DNA of 15,716 nt from Thiotrichaceae bacterium. Its GTDB lineage: Bacteria > Pseudomonadota > Gammaproteobacteria > Thiotrichales > Thiotrichaceae. Shown in pieces: positions 1 to 7,790 of the stretch. Position 1 is the stretch's first letter. Each line of letters opens with the position of its first letter. The stretch is from positions 1 through 15,716 of the forward strand of contig JALVEA010000064.1 in NCBI GenBank assembly GCA_027008665.1, given 5' to 3'. The position numbers were made by a program, and so were the translations under genes. The notes beneath the pieces were generated by a model that searched no databases, was not told the origin of the DNA, and saw nothing but the letters and a program-made list of their open reading frames with translations.

Positions 1-423
1 ATCAACAGAAAACTGAAGAAATTCATCAGAAACTGAGGCAGATACTTTTCTTTCGCTTGTCACCGTATTTTCTAATAAATGCTGTATTGAAATTGCCGCA
101 TCAGCCAATGCTTGAGGCGTGATAGGTTTAGGAATATAAATATAATTATTAATTATTTCATGACGATTCGAAAAGACTAAGGTCGGCTTGTCTTCTTGTG
201 CATATAAATTTTCCCATGCTTCTATCGAACCAGACTCATCAAAGTTAGCAATATAAGCATCAGCATCTTTTCCTAAAACCAGCTTATATTTTTGCAACCC
301 TTCCTGTGTTGCAAAGTAAAATTCCAATAAGGATTGCTGAATCATCGTCACTCCAACCAGAGCTACCTTGATCGGTGTTATGATATTATTTGTTATTTGA
401 TTATTTTTGATTAATGCTGTCAT
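1..423 (-). CDS. Pseudo-receiver (CheY-like) domain protein, 3' part outside window
   Basis: Reading leftward from an ATG at 423-421, the frame stays open to the window edge, giving 141 residues of a protein whose C-terminus is missing. The pattern resembles a response-regulator receiver fold: a first strand (KVALVGVT, about residues 20-27), a strand ending in an Asp (DAYIANFD), a fourth strand (PTLVFS) and a fifth strand followed by Lys-Pro (IYIPKPI). The acidic pair normally found after strand 1 is absent, so phosphorylation is doubtful. A second ATG at 345-343 has a better Shine-Dalgarno (GGAG, 5 bases upstream) but would remove strand 1, so I prefer 423, which lacks a clear ribosome site. 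The gene is divergent from ylqF. Family and output domain cannot be named; that it is a real gene is fairly sure. Confidence 0.6.
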   Translation of the reverse strand, partial: MTALIKNNQITNNIITPIKVALVGVTMIQQSLLEFYFATQEGLQKYKLVLGKDADAYIANFDESGSIEAWENLYAQEDKPTLVFSNRHEIINNYIYIPKPITPQALADAAISIQHLLENTVTSERKVSASVSDEFLQFSVD

Positions 424-570
424 TTTAATTATTAGTTACTTTTTAGGTAGATTTATTGAATTGGCCTTGCTCATTCTAGCAGACGAATTTAAATTGCAGA
501 TGAATAAAGCCTTAATTAGGGCATTTAACAGAAAAAATAAATATCTATACACTAACCGAGTTGAATTGCA

Positions 571-1512
571 ATGCAAATACAGTGGTACCCCGGCCATATG
601 TACAAGGCCAGTAAAGAGTTGAAGCAAATATTACCATCCGTCGATTTAATCATTGAAGTATTAGATGCTCGAATCCCTTTTAGTAGCCAAAACCCGATGT
701 TAGCCTCAATTCGAAGAGATAAACCCTGCATTAAGATCCTCAATAAAGATGACTTAGCTGATGATCGTCAAACACAACAGTGGCAAGATTATCTGGATCG
801 ACAAAAAGGCATTAAAACCCTCGCCGTCAATATGTCCGCTCCTGATAAAATCAAACAACTCACTGCTTTATGCCATAAAATAATCCCCAAAAAAAAACAC
901 TCTGATCAACTGCTTAAAGCAGTCATTATAGGAATACCTAATGTGGGAAAATCAACCCTTATTAATATTTTAGCGGGAAGATCAATCGCCAAAACAGGCA
1001 ATGAACCTGCGGTCACTAAAGGGCAACAACGAATCGCCTTAAAATCAGAACATATTCTTCTATTTGACACCCCCGGTATGCTATGGGGCAATATAGAAAA
1101 TAAAAACAGTGGCTATCGGCTTGCTACTACAGGAGCAATCAAAGATACCGCCATCGATATTGATGATGTCGGTTTTTTCGCTGCCGAATATTTGCTAAAA
1201 GAATACCCTCAAATGCTAATGGATCGCTATCAATTAAGAAACAAACCAAACTCCGAGCTAGAATTTCTGGAAGCATTAGGAAAAAAAAGAGGCTGTCTAC
1301 GCTCGGGCGGTATAGTCGATTTAATAAAAGCCTCTAAAATTTTACTAACTGAACTACGTGCAGGAACACTTGGAAAAATTACCTTAGAAACACCTAAAAT
1401 GATGCAAGTAGAATCAAAACAAACCGCCATTATTATGGCAAAAAAAGAAGAAAAAAAGGCAATACGAAAAGCAAGAAGAAAAAAAGGCATCCTTCATACA
1501 TCTAAAAAGTAG
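571..1512 (+). CDS. ylqF: Ribosome biogenesis GTPase YlqF/RbgA
   Basis: 313-residue circularly permuted GTPase of the YlqF/RbgA family, which acts in late assembly of the 50S ribosomal subunit in bacteria where it has been studied. The G motifs occur in permuted order: G4 NKDD at 58-61, a G5-like NMSA near 87-90, G1 GIPNVGKS at 121-128, a G2 threonine near 149 and G3 DTPG at 166-169. The N-terminus WYPGHM is a family hallmark. The C-terminal ANTAR-like RNA-binding helices are followed by a very basic tail rich in Lys and Arg. The ATG at 571 puts the start immediately before the WYPGHM motif; the ribosome site is weak (GAG near 558-560). It stands alone, divergent from the pseudo-receiver gene. 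Identification is secure; the exact function in this organism is by family. Confidence 0.95.
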   Translation: MQIQWYPGHMYKASKELKQILPSVDLIIEVLDARIPFSSQNPMLASIRRDKPCIKILNKDDLADDRQTQQWQDYLDRQKGIKTLAVNMSAPDKIKQLTALCHKIIPKKKHSDQLLKAVIIGIPNVGKSTLINILAGRSIAKTGNEPAVTKGQQRIALKSEHILLFDTPGMLWGNIENKNSGYRLATTGAIKDTAIDIDDVGFFAAEYLLKEYPQMLMDRYQLRNKPNSELEFLEALGKKRGCLRSGGIVDLIKASKILLTELRAGTLGKITLETPKMMQVESKQTAIIMAKKEEKKAIRKARRKKGILHTSKK

Positions 1513-1528
1513 TTTACACTTTTTCTAG

Positions 1529-1657
1529 CACGTCATTGCGAGAAGCTTGATTAGCGTAGCTAATTAACGACGAAGCAATTTTCTGAATTTAACACAACTT
1601 TAAAAAGATTGCTTCGTCGTTTGTGAATAAATCCACAAAGATCCTCGCAATGACGTG
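1529..1657. repeat. Palindromic MITE/REP-like repeat, 129 bp
   Basis: The two ends are perfect 14-bp inverted repeats (CACGTCATTGCGAG at 1529-1542 and its complement at 1644-1657). Inside lies a second perfect 13-bp inverted pair (ACGACGAAGCAAT at 1567-1579, complement at 1608-1620). The core words (CGTCATTGCGAG, ACGAAGCAAT) resemble a non-coding palindromic repeat that I recall being scattered through many bacterial genomes. There is no coding frame and no clear target-site duplication. It could fold as a long hairpin 3' of ylqF and affect its transcript end. The remainder of the 452-base gap (1658-1897) shows nothing I can identify. Confidence 0.75.
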
Positions 1658-1897
1658 GTATTTTTGAAGTCAAGGTAACGGCTAAAGTGCAAGTGGAGAA
1701 ATGAACGATGCAAAAATAACGTTTGAAAGGATGGAATAGTACCTGTTAGTTTGTACGAAGTTATGAAACCACTACAACGTATAAGCACTAATTATAGAAC
1801 ATAAATTATTCAATTTTTTTAATCATATACCCTATTATTTTGCCACAAAATGTCGGTTTTTTTCATATACCTCATATTTTACTATAAATATTTTTTA

Positions 1898-1926
1898 TTG
1901 ATTAACATCAGTTAGAATCATATAAT
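1898..1926 (+). promoter_or_regulatory. Sigma70 promoter of the carbonic anhydrase gene
   Basis: TTGATT (1898-1903) and a perfect TATAAT (1921-1926) are separated by exactly 17 bases, 38 bases ahead of the start codon. The surrounding DNA is very AT-rich, so chance matches are possible, but box quality and spacing are both near ideal. A short AAGGA (1948-1952) serves as ribosome site, with a rather long 12-base spacing. Confidence 0.65.
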
Positions 1927-1964
1927 AGATTATTTTTTACACTATATAAGGATATTATAATATT

Positions 1965-2717
1965 ATGAAAAAATTACTATTCAGTGCAATATTACTTGCT
2001 TTTACTGCTCAAGCGAGTGAACAAACAACGGAAAAACATCATACTGCTCACTGGGGATATGAAGGTAATACTGGTCCTGCACATTGGGCTGAAATATCTG
2101 AAAAATTTCAACTCTGTGGTAGTGGTGTAAACCAATCACCTATTAATATTAAAACTAATTTTGATGTTGAGTTACCAAATATTAAGTTTGACTATAAAGG
2201 CAAGGTTAAAAAAGTTGTCAATAACGGACACACCATTCAAGTCGATATTGCACAAGGAGGCAGAATTGAAATTGAAGGACAACAATTTGAGTTAAAACAG
2301 TTCCACTTTCATACACCGAGTGAAAATACTATCGATGGTAAAAGCTTTCCTTTAGAAGCTCACTTTGTACATCGTAACCAGAAAGAAAATACCTATGCGG
2401 TTGTTGCCGTGATGTTTGAAGAAGGTGATGAAAACCCTATTCTTAAAAACATCTGGGAAAAAATGCCAGAAGAGGAAAGAAAAACGGCAAAGCTTGATAA
2501 AAATCTTAGCTATACCAAGCTAATGCCTGAAGACAAAGATTATTATCGTTTTAATGGCTCTTTCACAACCCCCCCTTGTACCGAAGGTGTTAAATGGATG
2601 GTATTGAAAAAGCCAATGAGCGCTTCAAAAGCACAAATCAAACAGTTTTTTCACACGATGAAACATAATAATAATCGTGATATTCAAAAAACAAGCGCTC
2701 GCATTATTGTTGGTTAA
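1965..2717 (+). CDS. cah: Periplasmic alpha-carbonic anhydrase
   Basis: 250-residue alpha-class carbonic anhydrase, interconverting CO2 and bicarbonate. A signal peptide (residues 1 to about 17, MKKLLFSAILLAFTAQA) indicates export to the periplasm. Zinc ligands are visible as His114 and His116 (HFHTPSEN) and His133 (EAHFVH). The proton-shuttle position is kept as His89 (NNGH), the gate pair as Glu120 and Thr201 (FTTPPC), and Cys51 with Cys205 form the disulfide pair typical of bacterial members. Length matches secreted bacterial enzymes. It is a single-gene unit with its own promoter, convergent with the HlyD-type pseudogene; only 13 bases separate the two stops. It probably supplies or traps inorganic carbon at the cell surface, but no neighbour gene confirms this. 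Confidence 0.95.
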   Translation: MKKLLFSAILLAFTAQASEQTTEKHHTAHWGYEGNTGPAHWAEISEKFQLCGSGVNQSPINIKTNFDVELPNIKFDYKGKVKKVVNNGHTIQVDIAQGGRIEIEGQQFELKQFHFHTPSENTIDGKSFPLEAHFVHRNQKENTYAVVAVMFEEGDENPILKNIWEKMPEEERKTAKLDKNLSYTKLMPEDKDYYRFNGSFTTPPCTEGVKWMVLKKPMSASKAQIKQFFHTMKHNNNRDIQKTSARIIVG

Positions 2718-2736
2718 AAAAAGTTAAGGGTTAACT
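2716..2736 (-). terminator. Candidate intrinsic terminator of the minus-strand polysaccharide operon
   Basis: On the minus strand, a 6-bp stem (AGTTAA/TTAACT, 3-base loop) is followed by seven T (complement of A 2716-2722). It overlaps the stop codon of the HlyD-type reading frame. Just ahead, inside the last codons, is a perfect 9-bp hairpin (ATTACCAAA at 2740-2748, complement at 2754-2762) that may assist. The stem is AT-rich and therefore weak. Confidence 0.4.
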
Positions 2737-3976
2737 GGTATTACCAAATAAAGTTTGGTAATGAGAAATCTTGCTAGGCAACGAGGTTGTTATTAAGCCA
2801 CGAAGTGTATCATAAACAGAGTGAGCTAGAATGGTAACGGTTGCACGTCGTGTGGTCTCACATGCAACTTCTGTTTTTTCCTTATTTGATTCAAAAACAA
2901 TGACTGCATGACTTCCTTTAGCCGTTAACTCCTGTTGTAGCACAAGACTTTTATCCAGACCTATCAATGGACCACTGCTAATATATTTAATACTCCCTGT
3001 TAGCAGTTGCTCAGAATCAATGGGTTTTACTGTTACTTTTTTCCAATAGAAAACTCACTAAAATATATTTCAGGAATCGGGACAATAACGACGGGATTAG
3101 AACAATCAAGTAGCTGCATTAAGAGAGCCCCTGATTTTACCTGTGCATCTTTAGTCACATAAACAGCGCTGATCATACCTGAAAAGGGAGCATGATGGGT
3201 TTCTAAAAAATCAGAAGTAAGTCGGCTTTTTTCTACTTTTTCTTGTTCTGAATATTGTGCTAACTGAGCATTCAGCTCAGCTATTTTTTTTGATTATCAA
3301 GAATTCTTAATGTAATGGAGTCAATGCTCTTTTGCCAATAACTTGCATCTCCACTTGCCGAAGCAATATCATTATTTACTACAGACTTTAATAATTGCTG
3401 ACTTCTAGTTAGTTCAGCCCGTGAGACTTTTTCTTGATTACTTATTATATCTGCCTTTGATCTAGCCGTTTGAAGCTCTACATGACTGATTAATTTTTCA
3501 TTCACCAAAACTTGGATTCGATTGACCTCTTCGATCATCATACGCCTTTTTTTACTTGTAACGAAATGCTCACGCTTTTTTATATCATTCTGTAGTTTTA
3601 AATCATTTTTCAACCATTTCAAATAAGCAGCAGAGCGATCCTGAAAACCTTTGAGTAATTTCTTTAAACCTTTTCTTTCATTTTCGGTGTTTTTAATTTC
3701 AGATTGTAAATAATTAATTTTAGTTTTTAACTCAGTCACAAGACTTCTATCAATACGAGTATCACGTATTGTGACTAGTGCATCATTTTTTTTAATTTTT
3801 GTACCAATTATTAATTGACCATTCTCGATTTTACCATCTATTGTTGAGGTAATATCAATTGATCGAGCAATAATGGTAGCATTTGCTTGCGTGTATCCGT
3901 TTTTTGTAGAAAGAATAGTCCAGCTTATGCCTCCTAAAATGGCTGATAGAAAAATTAAATATTCAAAAATTTTCAT
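2731..3976 (-). pseudogene. HlyD-type membrane fusion/adaptor protein, broken by two frameshifts
   Basis: The frame starts at ATG 3976 with a good ribosome site (TAAGGT) and encodes an N-terminal membrane anchor (about residues 4-22), a barrel-sandwich half (TSTIDGKIENGQLI) and long coiled-coil hairpins. It stops after 231 residues just behind a run of eight A (T 3284-3291 on the plus strand). One extra A restores the frame: the coiled coil continues and leads into the second barrel half (HAPFSGMISAVYV) until a second stop after GKK at a run of six A (T 3037-3042). One further A again restores the frame to a natural end at 2731. Repaired, the protein would be about 415 residues, normal for HlyD-family adaptors that link inner-membrane exporters to the outer envelope. 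It is the last gene after the Wzc-like gene, so a role in polysaccharide export is plausible. Sequencing error in homopolymers is the main alternative to a true pseudogene. Confidence 0.75.
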
Positions 3977-4079
3977 TCTATATACCTTAATGAATCAGTA
4001 ATTTTCTAAAAGCCCTTTCTTGTCTGAAATAATATTTTTAGATATAAGTTTAAGCATTGGTAAAAAGCTATTATTACGA

Positions 4080-4502
4080 CTAACCAGTCCTGTTAAATTT
4101 ACCCCTAAGCAATATTTTGAACATTTCTTCGCTTGCCTGATTTTTATCAGAAGGAAAAAAGTATTTACTAGCGATGCGATGCTTCTCTGTTTGTCCTCGC
4201 AATCCTTTTAGTTTTACTTCAAAAAAAAGTAAACCACTGTCAATATATTCTCTAGTGCGTACTTTAAAACGTTTACATTTACCATGACGAAAGGCATTAT
4301 TCAAACCTTCTTGTATAAAGCGATAAATACAAATTTTACTTGAAAGACCTAATGAAGACGGGAGCTTTGTAAGATGACGTTGTACTGTAGAAGAGGTTCT
4401 TTTTTCATGTCGGTCAATGACTTTCTGAATGGCACCATCCGCACATAAGTCATTTAAGTCAGGGATAACTAAACCTGCTGATAAACTGCGAATCTCTTGC
4501 AA
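4080..4502 (-). pseudogene. Decayed NarL/DegS-type sensor histidine kinase fragment
   Basis: About 90 residues resemble the linker and ATPase domain of LuxR/NarL-class histidine kinases: EIRSLSAGLVIPDL, then AIQKVIDRHEKRT, then an N-box-like stretch (YRFIQEGLNNAFRHG). The dimerisation helix with the phospho-accepting His is missing upstream, and the glycine-rich DxGxG box expected after LLFFEV is absent; the text jumps to KLKGLRG, which looks like the next family motif. The rest is unrecognisable. The piece begins two codons after the stop of the four-cysteine protein gene and in the same frame, with only a TTG available as start. I read it as the remnant of a deleted kinase gene. It cannot be an active kinase as written. 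Confidence 0.6.
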
Positions 4503-4508
4503 AGATCT

Positions 4509-5087
4509 CTATTTCACTTCTGCTGCATTTTTCTTTTTATGAAAATCAACCACACATTCATCAATAATTAACTTCATTTCTTCAGGGGAAAAAAGTGCTT
4601 GCTGTTCACTAGAGAGAGTCCTTTTACATTGCTTTCTTAAATTAGTTTGAACATTGCGTGAGCGGGCTACATTATCCGCTATTTTTCCTTGAAAATTGCG
4701 TGTTACACATTCATTTACCGATTGGTTAAAACGTTCCTTAGGAACACCAACCTTTGTTGATATGCGGCGACATTCTTCCCGCACTAGTTCCAAAGGCATT
4801 CCTGTAAAATCAATCAATTGCGTTTCCTCACCTATGAGTGAATAAGAAGAACCATCCTTGACATCAGCTGTCACAGTGGCGACAACTGGAGCTTTCTCAT
4901 CAAGCAATTCTGGTTTAGACCTCACTGGATTCGACGCTTTAGGTATTTTTAGAACAACCTTCTCATTTTCTAAGATTTTTTTATCCTGTAACGCTCGCAC
5001 CCATTGAAATTTCATCCCTAAAAAGACCATTACAAAAAAGATAAGGATGGAAAATGCCAATGTCCAGAACAATGTTTTCCATGTCAT
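4509..5087 (-). CDS. Single-pass membrane protein with four cysteines, unknown function
   Basis: 192 residues. One membrane segment lies near the N-terminus (about 7-25), followed by a low-complexity linker (about 40-90) and a helical domain. That domain carries four Cys at 106, 127, 154 and 178, several preceded by acidic or polar residues (REEC, NEC, KQC, DEC). If the domain is periplasmic these could form two disulfides. I do not recognise the family. The start ATG is preceded by AGGAAA, which overlaps the stop codon of the Wzc-like gene 10 bases upstream, so the two are probably translationally coupled. That placement suggests a role in polysaccharide assembly or export, but no motif proves it. 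The gene looks intact. Confidence 0.75.
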   Translation of the reverse strand: MTWKTLFWTLAFSILIFFVMVFLGMKFQWVRALQDKKILENEKVVLKIPKASNPVRSKPELLDEKAPVVATVTADVKDGSSYSLIGEETQLIDFTGMPLELVREECRRISTKVGVPKERFNQSVNECVTRNFQGKIADNVARSRNVQTNLRKQCKRTLSSEQQALFSPEEMKLIIDECVVDFHKKKNAAEVK

Positions 5088-5097
5088 TGTTTATTTC

Positions 5098-7479
5098 CTA
5101 ATTCATATACCCTAAATTAATTCCCTTTTTTGGTTTTCTCCAAAAAGATTTTTTAACCCCTTTAACTTTAATCTTTTTTTCTGTAACTGTCTCATTTTTC
5201 GACCAGAAATTATAATGAAAGGGTCTAAAAATAAAAGAAGGGCTATTTTTTTGATAATGTTTTTCATAAGAATGATCTATCAGCGATGGATTGGTTGAAT
5301 TCAAGACTAAAAATCCAATGGCAGCACTTTTAACCCGCATTAACTGCTCAATGGTATAATGAAGTTTAGTCATTTTGAATTTAACCTCATCAACAACAAT
5401 CAAGGTAGAGGAAGCCAGTGATGAGAGCAATAAAGTATCAGCAAAATTACCAACAGTTGGCGAATCGATAATAATAAAATCAAATTTTTTCTCTGCTTCT
5501 GAAATCAAAAACTTCATTTTATTATCACTGATCATTCGCATAATATCACCCTTGTAACTACCTGATGGAATAACAAACAGACCATTCACTCCTTTAAGTT
5601 GCTGCGTCACATTAAGCAGATCCTCATTATCACCTAAATAATTACTTAAGCCCCGCTTATTGTAAATCTTTAGTTTTTCAGCAAGCGTTGACTTTCTTAA
5701 ATCTGCATCAATCAATAACACTTTCATCCCCATTTGTGCATAGGCACATGCCATATTACAAGCTGTGACTGTTTTACCTTCATTGGGCGAGCAACTCGTA
5801 ACTAGTAACACTTTTCCACTTTGTTGTACCAATGTAAAACGTACATTAGCAGATAAGAGTCGATAAGCTTCTGAAAAGGGAGCATTGGGGATTAATACTG
5901 TTGCCATTGCCAACTCTGCTTGTTTAATTTTTTTTGGCTTAGGAACTAAGCCCAATACAGGTATTCCTGTTGTACGTTGTAAATCTTCTGTGGATTTAAG
6001 GGAATGATCAAATATTTCACGCAAAAAAACCAATCCAAGACCTAAAAATAAACCACTGAGCAAACCAATTACCATATTTAAGGCAGATCTTGGTTTATAT
6101 TTATTTGTCGGCATGATCGCAGGATCAACCACTTTAATATTACTTGTATTGACCAATGAGGCAACTCGCACTTCATCAACACGTTGCAGTAGGTTTTTAT
6201 AAAGACGTGCATTAGACTCGACCTCTCTTTTTAAACGATTATAATCAATACTACTGTTTTGAAGTGCTTGCAATTTCCTATTAAAACGGGCTAATTCTTT
6301 ACGTAAACGACGCTCTTCGGATTGAGCCGCTAAAAAAGCCGCTTTGAAGTCACTATTCTTTGTTGTTGCTATTACCACTTTTTCACTTGCAAGCTTTTGC
6401 TTTGCATCATTAATCTGCTGTTTTAAACGCAACATATCAGGATAATCTGGCTTAAATATCTTTAGTTTATTTTGATACTGACCTTCTAAGTCCAATAAAC
6501 GTGTTTTTAAATTAATAATCACAGGATTATTCAATCCATTAATACTCCTTCCATTATTACTTTGTGCTTGTCGATATTTGCTTTCTGCCGCAGCGCGGGC
6601 AACCTCCGCTTGAACTAACGCTAAGTTGAGCTGATTTAATTTAGTCACATGACGGGTCTGATTTTCATCTATCCCTAAAATACCTTTTTTATTAGAATAA
6701 GCGACCAACTCTTGTTCTGACTTCCTTAAACGTTGCTGTGCCTCATTTACCTGTTTATTTAAAAAGTTTTTGGCAAACTCACCCGTTTCCGTATAAGCAT
6801 CTGCTTGTAATTGAATAAAATGAGCCACTAAGGATGAAACAACTTCTTTTGCCTCTTTCGGTGAACTCCCTTCATAATAAATTTCTACCAAATGCGTTTT
6901 ACTAATAGGACGTATTGATAAACGCCCTAGAAGTAAACCAGTTAAATCAGCAGGCAATGGCGTTGAATTGCTGTTTACTTTCTTAGGAAAGCCAAGCAAT
7001 GCTTTAATCTTTGTTTTTAGTTGACTAATCAGTGATGGCTTGTCGTTCTTTCCTGTCAGACTATCTTGCAAATTTGTATCTTCAATCACCAAAGATAATA
7101 ATTTGCGACTTTTTAATGCTTTAAAACTGGTATTAAAAAATAAGCTATCAAGGCTATCCACACCAGCTGCAATATTTTCGGTATTTCCAAACTTCACGAC
7201 TTCAGGACCTTTACGTTCAATCTGAATCACCGCATTAGCGCGGTAAGTGGATTTTGCTGAAAGCGTCAGTAGCAGTGCGATACTAGTTGTTAATACCATT
7301 GACAGTATAATAAGCCATTTTCTACGCCACAGTATTGAGAAAATATCACCAATGGAAATTTCATCATTACTTTCTGATCTCACAACATGATCAATCATTT
7401 GTACATTAGAGACCGAGCTAGCCGTATTTTGTCCATTTGTGGGTAAATCAGCAACGGTTTTAAGAAGTGAATTCGTCAT
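5098..7479 (-). CDS. Polysaccharide co-polymerase with BY-kinase-like domain (GumC/Wzc type)
   Basis: 793-residue inner-membrane protein of the Wzz/GumC/Wzc class, which sets chain length and drives assembly and export of exopolysaccharide. Order of parts: cytoplasmic N-terminus; first membrane helix about 55-73; large periplasmic region with long coiled coil (roughly 215-430, rich in Lys, Gln and Glu); proline-rich KYKPR just before a second helix around 465-485; then a cytoplasmic ATPase domain. The latter has Walker A (SPNEGKT, Lys569), Walker A' (VLLIDADLRKS) and Walker B (FIIIDSPT). The C-terminal tail has scattered tyrosines (HSYEKHYQ, FHYNFW, LGYMN) but no dense tyrosine cluster, so autophosphorylation is uncertain. 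ATG with AAGGTT ribosome site. It leads the minus-strand operon with the four-cysteine protein and the broken HlyD-type gene; no outer-membrane export gene is in view. Confidence 0.92.
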   Translation of the reverse strand: MTNSLLKTVADLPTNGQNTASSVSNVQMIDHVVRSESNDEISIGDIFSILWRRKWLIILSMVLTTSIALLLTLSAKSTYRANAVIQIERKGPEVVKFGNTENIAAGVDSLDSLFFNTSFKALKSRKLLSLVIEDTNLQDSLTGKNDKPSLISQLKTKIKALLGFPKKVNSNSTPLPADLTGLLLGRLSIRPISKTHLVEIYYEGSSPKEAKEVVSSLVAHFIQLQADAYTETGEFAKNFLNKQVNEAQQRLRKSEQELVAYSNKKGILGIDENQTRHVTKLNQLNLALVQAEVARAAAESKYRQAQSNNGRSINGLNNPVIINLKTRLLDLEGQYQNKLKIFKPDYPDMLRLKQQINDAKQKLASEKVVIATTKNSDFKAAFLAAQSEERRLRKELARFNRKLQALQNSSIDYNRLKREVESNARLYKNLLQRVDEVRVASLVNTSNIKVVDPAIMPTNKYKPRSALNMVIGLLSGLFLGLGLVFLREIFDHSLKSTEDLQRTTGIPVLGLVPKPKKIKQAELAMATVLIPNAPFSEAYRLLSANVRFTLVQQSGKVLLVTSCSPNEGKTVTACNMACAYAQMGMKVLLIDADLRKSTLAEKLKIYNKRGLSNYLGDNEDLLNVTQQLKGVNGLFVIPSGSYKGDIMRMISDNKMKFLISEAEKKFDFIIIDSPTVGNFADTLLLSSLASSTLIVVDEVKFKMTKLHYTIEQLMRVKSAAIGFLVLNSTNPSLIDHSYEKHYQKNSPSFIFRPFHYNFWSKNETVTEKKIKVKGVKKSFWRKPKKGINLGYMN

Positions 7480-7521
7480 GAGTAGAACCTTAATATGGAA
7501 TTATTTTAATCTATTCAGTTC

Positions 7522-7550
7522 ATCATAGACGTATTCTATCTCTCTGAAAA
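7522..7550 (-). promoter_or_regulatory. Possible promoter of the Wzc-like operon
   Basis: Read on the minus strand: TTTTCA (7550-7545), 17 bases, TATGAT (7527-7522), about 43 bases before the ATG. Four of six positions match at -35 and five of six at -10. AT-rich context makes this only a suggestion. Confidence 0.3.
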
Positions 7551-7737
7551 AAAGTTTCTGGATAAAAGGGTTCTATCTCCCCTCGAAACTATCTGACTAA
7601 GAATGTAAACAGCAACTTACAAGACTTGACAAGAACAATAATTTAGCTACAAGGCGACAAGATAAGTTGTTATCATATTCTATTCTAAAGAACTTCAAGG
7701 AAACTTCCCTTTTTGGAAGCTCCTTACACAGTCAGCG

Positions 7738-7768
7738 ACCCCTCAGCTAAAGACAGAGGGGTTTTTTT
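7738..7768 (+). terminator. Terminator-like hairpin in the thrS leader
   Basis: A 7-bp stem (ACCCCTC at 7738-7744 with GAGGGGT at 7756-7762) and an 11-base loop, followed by an unbroken run of T to 7768: the classic intrinsic terminator layout. It lies 59 bases before the thrS ATG with no convincing promoter between. It is therefore either an attenuator that thrS transcripts must pass or the end of an unseen upstream transcript. No threonine-rich leader peptide and no T-box elements were seen. The rest of the 348-base gap to the Wzc-like gene shows no gene. Confidence 0.6.
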
Positions 7769-7790
7769 GCCACCAATTTTATAAACCCAA

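Noticed and set aside
407..622. 71-residue plus-strand frame upstream of ylqF
   Set aside because: It overlaps the ylqF start in another frame and resembles translated AT-rich intergenic DNA; the hydrophobic start is not supported by a ribosome site.
7626..7654. TTGACA as -35 box of a thrS promoter
   Set aside because: No acceptable -10 hexamer lies 16-18 bases downstream (ACAAGG at 17), so I did not list a promoter.
7480..7737. Threonine-rich leader peptide or T-box ahead of thrS
   Set aside because: No short frame with repeated Thr codons and no T-box consensus is visible; the anticodon-arm-like hairpin explains the leader better.
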